Below, in pieces: positions 1-5,086 of a stretch of DNA of 5,086 bases (position 1 is its first letter; each line of letters starts with the position of its first letter). The position numbers were made by a program, and so were the translations under genes. Source of the DNA: Acidobacteriota bacterium (GTDB lineage: Bacteria; Acidobacteriota; Terriglobia; Terriglobales; Acidobacteriaceae); contig JAJYBT010000293.1 of the NCBI GenBank assembly GCA_021778875.1, forward strand, positions 1 through 5,086, given 5' to 3'. The notes beneath the pieces are model-generated. The model saw only the letters and a list, made by a program, of their open reading frames with translations, searched no databases and was not told the origin of the DNA.

Positions 1-1728
<1,728 letters not shown>

Positions 1729-1775
1729 GTTTGGTTCCCTGCCTGTAGAAGTTGCTGACGGTATTAGGATGCATG

Positions 1776-1796
1776 ATTGAGTGAATTAGTGTCAAC
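1776..1796. promoter_or_regulatory. HAIR-like inverted repeat (possible HspR-type operator) with a dnaK -35 candidate
   Basis: The plus strand reads ATTGAGT-GAATTAG-TGTCAAC. The HspR operator (HAIR) consensus is CTTGAGT-N7-ACTCAAG. The left arm matches 6 of 7 bases and the right arm 4 of 7, with exactly the expected 7-bp spacer (TTGA-N11-TCAA). On the minus strand the right arm reads TTGACA (1795-1790), a perfect -35 hexamer pointing at dnaK. The best-placed -10 hexamers downstream (around 1767-1772) are poor matches. The distance to the dnaK start is about 60 bp, suitable for a promoter. A classic CIRCE element (TTAGCACTC-N9-GAGTGCTAA) is absent. Spacing, location and -35 overlap support an operator. 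The weak right arm and the unseen regulator gene argue for caution. Confidence 0.4.
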
Positions 1797-1809
1797 TTTT
1801 ATTGATAAT
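1777..1809 (+). promoter_or_regulatory. Weak promoter candidate for the DHA2 exporter
   Basis: On the plus strand, TTGAGT (1777-1782) is followed after 17 bp by TATTGA (1800-1805). The better hexamer GATAAT (1804-1809, 5 of 6 to TATAAT) lies 21 bp from TTGAGT, which is too far for a standard pair. This is the only A/T-rich patch between dnaK and the exporter, so a rightward promoter probably lies here. If so, it shares bases with the HAIR-like repeat and would leave a leader of roughly 90 nt. Confidence 0.25.
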
Positions 1810-1811
1810 TT

Positions 1812-1875
1812 CCCCCTAAACCATCCCGCCTCGAATTACCCCCTCCTGCTCCCGGTCACACCCCGCCTCCGGCCC
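1812..1875 (-). other. G-run cluster (C-rich on plus strand) in the dnaK/exporter gap
   Basis: The plus strand has six C-runs of three or more bases at 1812-1816, 1825-1827, 1839-1843, 1851-1853, 1861-1864 and 1873-1875, separated by 7 to 11 bases. The minus strand therefore has six G-runs with the same spacing, which could in principle form a long-loop G-quadruplex. The tract lies in the probable leader of the exporter gene, on its template strand, and upstream of the dnaK promoter region. Loops of 7-11 nt make a stable quadruplex uncertain. It may simply reflect local C-richness of the plus strand. Confidence 0.3.
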
Positions 1876-1905
1876 AATCAGTTAATCTCATCTGGTCCGG
1901 CCACC

Positions 1906-3486
1906 ATGACCTCCGCTCAGGCCCAAGCTCGCTACCCCCTCACTCAGGGCGTAAACCCTTGGCTCGTCACCGTCTCCGTCATGCTGCCCACCTTCATGGA
2001 GGTGCTCGACACGGCCATCGCCTCGGTCGCCCTGCCCTACATCGCCGGCAGCCTTTCGGCCACCAACTCTGAGGCCACCTGGGTCCTGACCAGCTATCTG
2101 GTCGCCAACGCCGTCATCCTGCCCGCCTCCAACTGGTTCGCCCGGCGCTTCGGTCGCAAGCGCTTCCTGCTCACCTGCGTGGTCATCTTTACGATTGCCT
2201 CGTTCTTCTGCGGAGCGGCCCCGTCCCTCTCCGTCATCCTCCTCGCCCGCATCCTGCAGGGGGCGGGCGGCGGAGCGCTGCAACCCCTCTCCCAGTCCAT
2301 CCTGCTCGAAAGCTTCCCCCCGGCCGAGCGTTCTCTCTCCATGGCTGCCTACGGCCTCGGCATCGTCGTTGCGCCGGTCCTGGGCCCCACGCTGGGCGGA
2401 TGGCTTACTGACACCTTCAGCTGGCGCTACGCCTTCTACATCAACATCCCCGTCGGCATCCTCGCCGTGCTGCTCATCGCTCGCTTCGTCCATGACCCGC
2501 CTTACATCCGCCACGCCAAAGTCGGCGCCTTCGACAACATCGGCTTCGGTCTGCTCATCGTCTGGACCGGCTGCCTGCAGGTCGTCCTCGACAAGGGGCA
2601 GGAGGACGACTGGTTCAGCGCCCTCTGGGTACGATGGGCCGTGGCCGCCCTCATCCTTGCCCTCATCGGCTGGATCTGGCGCTCCTGGAGCAATCCCCGC
2701 GGCCTCGTCGACCTGCATGTCCTCAAGAACCGCAACTTCCGCACCGGCTGCTTCCTGATTGCACTCTTGGGCATGTGCATCTACATCACCATCACCATCC
2801 TGCCGCTCTACTACCAGGAGGTGCTCGGCTATACAGCCTTCACTGCCGGCCTCGTCGTCGGCCCGCGCGGCATCGGCTCCATCATCGGCTCGCCGGTCAT
2901 CGGTATCCTCGGCTCGCGCCTCGACAACCGCAAGCTGCTCTCTGCCGGATTCATCGGCTTCGGCCTCTGCGCGCTCTTCTTCGGCACGGTGAATCTGGAG
3001 ATCGGCCCTTACACCCTGCTGCTGCCCATCACCCTTACCGGCTTTGCGCTCAGCTTCGTCTTTGTGCCGCTGGCCACCATGACCACGTCCACCCTCAGTC
3101 GCGAAGAGATGGGAAACGCCACCGGCCTCTTCAACATGCTGCGCAACATCGGCGGCTCGGTCGGCATTGCCATGGCCACCACCGCGCTCATCCGGCGCGC
3201 GGCCCTGCACCAGACCAACCTCGGCGCCAACCTCCCGCCCTCCAGCGCCATCCTGCAGCAGAAGTCCGCTGCCATGGCCGCTTATCTCGGCCGCCACCTG
3301 GGATACGCGCAAGGCCGCCCCGGCGCGCTCGGCACCCTATATCGCCTGCTCGGCCAGCAATCCGCCTTGCTTGCCTATGTCGATGTCTTTCGTTGGACTG
3401 CGCTATTGGCTTTCTTCTGTGCCGCCGCCGTCTGGCTCTTCCGCAAACCGCCACGGCACTCGGCGCCGCCGCCCGGCGCGCACTAG
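1906..3486 (+). CDS. DHA2-family (EmrB/QacA-type) 14-TM drug efflux permease, MFS
   Basis: This is a 526-residue inner-membrane major facilitator that by family exports lipophilic drugs or toxic metabolites in exchange for protons. The substrate cannot be read from the sequence. About 14 hydrophobic helices can be placed, the first at 19-44 and the last at 494-513, with a long loop (about 431-493) before the last helix as in EmrB. Motifs seen are LDTAIASVALP in TM1 (34-44, with the Asp characteristic of this family), the loop 2-3 motif FARRFGRKRF (78-87), the TM5 antiporter motif GLGIVVAPVLGPTLGGW (150-166), GPRGIGSIIGSP (319-330) and GLFNMLRNIGGSVG (407-420). The ATG at 1906 is chosen because it places the conserved NPWL (17-20) just before TM1. 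The frame stays open upstream to a TTG at 1777, but that extension is Pro-rich, unlike the family, and covers the regulatory region. No clear Shine-Dalgarno precedes 1906. No EmrA/HlyD adaptor, outer-membrane channel or regulator gene adjoins it. Confidence 0.93.
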   Translation: MTSAQAQARYPLTQGVNPWLVTVSVMLPTFMEVLDTAIASVALPYIAGSLSATNSEATWVLTSYLVANAVILPASNWFARRFGRKRFLLTCVVIFTIASFFCGAAPSLSVILLARILQGAGGGALQPLSQSILLESFPPAERSLSMAAYGLGIVVAPVLGPTLGGWLTDTFSWRYAFYINIPVGILAVLLIARFVHDPPYIRHAKVGAFDNIGFGLLIVWTGCLQVVLDKGQEDDWFSALWVRWAVAALILALIGWIWRSWSNPRGLVDLHVLKNRNFRTGCFLIALLGMCIYITITILPLYYQEVLGYTAFTAGLVVGPRGIGSIIGSPVIGILGSRLDNRKLLSAGFIGFGLCALFFGTVNLEIGPYTLLLPITLTGFALSFVFVPLATMTTSTLSREEMGNATGLFNMLRNIGGSVGIAMATTALIRRAALHQTNLGANLPPSSAILQQKSAAMAAYLGRHLGYAQGRPGALGTLYRLLGQQSALLAYVDVFRWTALLAFFCAAAVWLFRKPPRHSAPPPGAH

Positions 3487-4118
3487 GGTTGGATCGCATC
3501 CTGAATTGAAAGCGGGAAGAAACGCTTCTTTTGCTCGTCGTACTCTTCGATATGCCCTGTAAGAATGTCGTAGTACCAGCCGTGCAACTCAAGCCGCCCC
3601 TCGGCAGTGGCCCGGACTACAGCCGGCTGCGCGTGCAGATTCATCAGTTGCGCCACCACGTTGCCGCGAATCAGCGAGGCCAGTTCCGCGCTGTCGCCAT
3701 CTGCCGGGTTCAGCGGCTGCCGATACCCAAACGCGGCCTCCACGTGCTGCAGCCAGCGGCTCGCCTTGGGCAGATTTTCCAGCCCCGTCTTGTTCAGCGC
3801 CGCCTTCATCGCTCCGCAGTCCGAGTGCCCGCACAGAATCGCGTGCCGTATCTGTAGCACCTCCACCGCATACTCAATGGTGGCCGTACAGCCGTCCACA
3901 TCATCAATCGCAATCGGCACCACATTGCCCGCATTGCGCGTAATAAACAGATCGCCCGGGCCGGTGCTCAGAAAAAGATCCGGCAGCACGCGCGAATCGG
4001 AGCAGGTAATCACCAGCCAGCGCGGAGTTTGCTGTTCCGCCAGCAAATGAAACTGGTTCTTTCGTTCGGGAAATATATCCTCGAGAAAGTGCCTGTGGCC
4101 TTCAATCAGTCGTTGCAT
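3483..4118 (-). CDS. cynT: Beta-class carbonic anhydrase, CynT-like
   Basis: This 211-residue zinc enzyme interconverts CO2 and bicarbonate in the cytosol. The beta-class zinc site is complete: Cys39, His98 and Cys101 as ligands, with the Asp41-Arg43 dyad inside CSDSR (39-43). Other conserved stretches are PGDLFITRNAGN (54-65), EYAVEVL (82-88), CGHSDCGAM (96-104) and LHGWYYDI near 178-185. Overall it resembles E. coli CynT more than Can. No cyanase (cynS) or cynR is present, so a cyanate role is not supported and the symbol marks resemblance only. The ATG at 4118 follows GGAAAG (4132-4127) by 8 nt. It lies 70 bp downstream of the winged-helix gene on the same strand, with no convincing promoter or terminator between them, so the two are probably co-transcribed. 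Its TAG stop overlaps that of the convergent exporter. Bicarbonate supply for carboxylases or pH/CO2 balance is the likely role. Confidence 0.95.
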   Translation of the reverse strand: MQRLIEGHRHFLEDIFPERKNQFHLLAEQQTPRWLVITCSDSRVLPDLFLSTGPGDLFITRNAGNVVPIAIDDVDGCTATIEYAVEVLQIRHAILCGHSDCGAMKAALNKTGLENLPKASRWLQHVEAAFGYRQPLNPADGDSAELASLIRGNVVAQLMNLHAQPAVVRATAEGRLELHGWYYDILTGHIEEYDEQKKRFFPLSIQDAIQP

Positions 4119-4188
4119 CGCGCTGTCTTTCCACCACGGAAACTCGGTTCAGTTCCAGGATTGTCTCTTTCGTTCGATGAAATGCGAT

Positions 4189-4503
4189 CTACTTCCCCAC
4201 GCGCTCCTGTCTGTTCCCCAGCACAAAGCCGATAAGGCCCTGTACCGCGCAGTGTTCTTCCACCGGATGGCGCAGGCGCAGATTCTGGTTCACCTCATAG
4301 CGGTTCCTGCGGCCCTCGCGCTCAATCGTTAAATAGCCGCCATCTGCCAGATCCTCAATAATGCGCTGCACAGCTCGCTCCGTAATGCCCACGCGGACAG
4401 CCAGGTCGCGCATACGCACCTCGGGGTCCTCGGCAATGCACAAAAGCACGTGCGAGTGGTTGGTCAGAAAGGTCCACGTACCTGCAGAAGAAATTCTTTC
4501 CAT
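4189..4503 (-). CDS. Small winged helix-turn-helix transcriptional regulator
   Basis: This 104-residue protein is essentially one DNA-binding domain. The first helix lies in WTFLTNHSHVLLCIAEDP (10-27). A helix-turn-helix spans about 30-52, with recognition helix TERAVQRIIEDLADGGYL (41-58). A basic beta-wing follows at 58-70 (EREGRRNRY). The C-terminal 30 residues carry a conserved-looking RHPVEEH (78-84) but no recognisable sensor domain. It resembles MarR/ArsR-like winged-helix proteins annotated only as HTH regulators, and the ligand is unknown. Cys22 and Cys85 are present, but a redox or metal role is not shown. The frame is open to an ATG at 4548. The ATG at 4503 is preferred because family members start close to the WTFLTNH segment and the longer form would run through the palindromic operator. 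No Shine-Dalgarno precedes 4503. The gene is divergent from icd and upstream of the carbonic anhydrase, so autoregulation and control of both neighbours is plausible but inferred. Confidence 0.85.
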   Translation of the reverse strand: MERISSAGTWTFLTNHSHVLLCIAEDPEVRMRDLAVRVGITERAVQRIIEDLADGGYLTIEREGRRNRYEVNQNLRLRHPVEEHCAVQGLIGFVLGNRQERVGK

Positions 4504-4509
4504 GGTCAG

Positions 4510-4515
4510 AAAATA
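4510..4515 (-). promoter_or_regulatory. Possible -10 hexamer of the regulator gene, predicting a leaderless mRNA
   Basis: On the minus strand TATTTT (4515-4510) matches 4 of 6 bases of TATAAT. It ends 6 nt before the ATG at 4503, so transcription would begin at or next to the start codon. A second hexamer, TATATT (4529-4524, 5 of 6), would instead give a leader of about 13 nt without a Shine-Dalgarno. Neither has a good -35 partner. Both lie within the operator half-sites. Confidence 0.25.
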
Positions 4516-4559
4516 CGACTTGCAATATACGACATATTTGTCGTACATTCATCTTCGTA
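4514..4559. promoter_or_regulatory. Symmetric four-half-site operator between the regulator and icd
   Basis: At the centre is a perfect inverted repeat with 7-bp arms and a 4-bp spacer (TACGACA-TATT-TGTCGTA, 4528-4545). An additional TACGAC lies at 4514-4519 and an inverted TTCGTA at 4554-4559, each displaced exactly 14 bp outward from the inner half-sites. All four are symmetric about 4536.5. By pairing the two halves I count 16 complementary pairs of 23 across the 46 bp. The array lies on the likely icd promoter and begins 11 bp from the regulator start codon, as expected for a repressor or autoregulator site. The natural candidate to bind it is the adjacent winged-helix protein. The repeats are directly visible; the binding partner is inferred. 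Confidence 0.7.
4520..4549 (+). promoter_or_regulatory. Candidate icd promoter
   Basis: TTGCAA (4520-4525, 4 of 6 to TTGACA) is separated by 18 bp from TACATT (4544-4549, 4 of 6 to TATAAT). The spacer contains most of the central inverted repeat, so a protein bound there would block RNA polymerase. A start point near 4556 would leave a leader of about 40 nt ahead of icd. Confidence 0.35.
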
Positions 4560-4596
4560 AGAGTTGAGCAAATTCTACCACCGCGAAAGGACTTCG

Positions 4597-5086
4597 ATGC
4601 CTGCAATTCTGGACGCCCAATCCCCCGCATCCGCGCCGCAAATCCAACCACACACTGGAGTCCGCATCCCCATCACCGTTGCACATGGCGACGGCATCGG
4701 ACCGGAAATCATGCATGCCACGCTCAGCATCCTAGATGCTGCCGGCGCGCCGCTCAGCTACGAACCCATCGAGCTGGGGGAAGCCGTATACCTGCGCGGC
4801 ATAACCGCCGGCATTGAGCCTGAGGCATGGGACACCCTGCGCCGCAACCGCGTGCTGCTCAAGGCGCCCATCACCACGCCGCAGGGTGGCGGATACAAGT
4901 CCCTGAACGTAACGCTGCGCAAGGCGCTCGGTCTGTATGCCAACGTCCGGCCGGCCGCTGCCTACGCGCCCTTTGTGCATACGCGCCATCCCAAGATGGG
5001 CGTGGTGATTGTCCGCGAGAATGAAGAGGATCTTTACGGCGGCATCGAACACCAGCAAACGGACGAGGTCGTGCAGTGCCTCAAGC
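4597..5086 (+). CDS. icd: NADP-type isocitrate dehydrogenase, N-terminal 163 residues (right end cut off)
   Basis: This enzyme of the TCA cycle oxidatively decarboxylates isocitrate to 2-oxoglutarate and CO2 in the cytosol. The visible part shows the family opening ITVAHGDGIGPEIM (26-39), then KAPITTPQGGGYKSLNVTLR (89-108), ANVRP (115-119) and VRENEEDLYGGIEH (139-152). By homology the isocitrate-binding residues are Ser102, Asn104, Arg108, Arg118 and Arg140, with Tyr147 in the active site; all are present. The wording matches the Rickettsia/Thermus-like group (about 480-500 residues) better than E. coli Icd. The residues that decide NADP versus NAD lie beyond the window, so cofactor use is inferred from the subgroup. 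About 22 residues precede the conserved core. The ATG at 4597 is supported by GAAAGGA (4585-4591) 5 nt upstream. It is divergent from the winged-helix gene, with the symmetric operator between them. Confidence 0.93.
   Translation, partial: MPAILDAQSPASAPQIQPHTGVRIPITVAHGDGIGPEIMHATLSILDAAGAPLSYEPIELGEAVYLRGITAGIEPEAWDTLRRNRVLLKAPITTPQGGGYKSLNVTLRKALGLYANVRPAAAYAPFVHTRHPKMGVVIVRENEEDLYGGIEHQQTDEVVQCLK

Noticed and set aside
1777..1905. A 43-codon N-terminal extension of the exporter from TTG 1777.
   Set aside because: It is Pro-rich and unlike DHA2 N-termini, and it covers the probable promoter and operator. ATG 1906 fits the family start.
1729..1905. A CIRCE (HrcA) element upstream of dnaK.
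   Set aside because: Neither TTAGCACTC nor GAGTGCTAA, even allowing mismatches, occurs with the required 9-bp spacing in this gap.
1899..1908. A perfect eukaryotic Kozak-like context (GCCACCATG) at the exporter start.
   Set aside because: The surrounding genes are plainly bacterial, and the match is expected occasionally in C-rich sequence.
1888..3312. A 474-codon open frame on the minus strand opposite the exporter gene.
   Set aside because: Its product is rich in Gly, Asp, Glu and Ala with no recognisable domain. It lies antisense to a clear membrane protein whose GC-rich third positions suppress stops, so it is a shadow frame.
3463..3479. A GC-rich inverted repeat (6-bp arms, 5-nt loop) near the exporter stop, as a terminator.
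   Set aside because: There is no T-tract on either strand next to it. It lies within coding sequence rich in GCC/CCG codons, where such repeats arise by chance.
2634..3509. A 291-codon plus-strand frame with a His-rich run overlapping the exporter.
   Set aside because: It is an out-of-frame reading of the exporter. The His run comes from repeated ACC/ATC codons read one base out, not from a metal-binding protein.
4732..5058. Minus-strand open frames opposite icd.
   Set aside because: They are antisense to a strongly conserved isocitrate dehydrogenase frame, with no domain or ribosome site of their own.

Overview
The window holds five protein genes in a GC-rich bacterial chromosome segment. 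All are ordinary, well-conserved families, and two run off the window edges. I see no mobile element, CRISPR array, RNA gene or pseudogene. Gene content and protein style suggest a soil-type Gram-negative bacterium, and my best guess is Acidobacteriota: a DnaK with the Gram-negative-type ATPase insert, a DHA2 drug-efflux permease, a CynT-like carbonic anhydrase, and a Rickettsia/Thermus-like isocitrate dehydrogenase. This taxonomic call is an inference from family resemblance and is not proven.

Left block (1-3486). dnaK reads leftward from 1728 and leaves the window after 576 codons. A DHA2 (EmrB/QacA-like) 14-helix exporter reads rightward from 1906. The two are divergent, and the 177-bp gap between them contains an imperfect HAIR-like inverted repeat (TTGA-N11-TCAA spacing, as in HspR operators). 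This repeat overlaps a TTGACA -35 candidate facing dnaK. Beside it is a C-rich leader that gives a cluster of G-runs on the minus strand.

Right block (3483-5086). The beta-carbonic anhydrase (leftward) converges on the exporter, and their stop codons share the 4-bp palindrome CTAG. Upstream of it on the same strand, 70 bp away, is a small winged-helix DNA-binding protein. This pair is divergent from icd, the start of an NADP-type isocitrate dehydrogenase that runs off the right edge.

The 93-bp gap between the regulator and icd carries the most striking non-coding signal: four TACGAC-like half-sites arranged symmetrically (two forward, two reverse, each pair 14 bp apart) around a perfect 7-bp inverted repeat. 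They lie on top of the likely promoters of both genes. The simplest reading is that the small regulator controls itself, the carbonic anhydrase and possibly icd. This would link a CO2-releasing step of the TCA cycle to CO2/bicarbonate interconversion. That link is inferred from layout only.

No gene-free stretch exceeds 300 bases. I do not see a clearly new system here. The operator array and the regulator/carbonic anhydrase/icd arrangement are the parts most worth following up.
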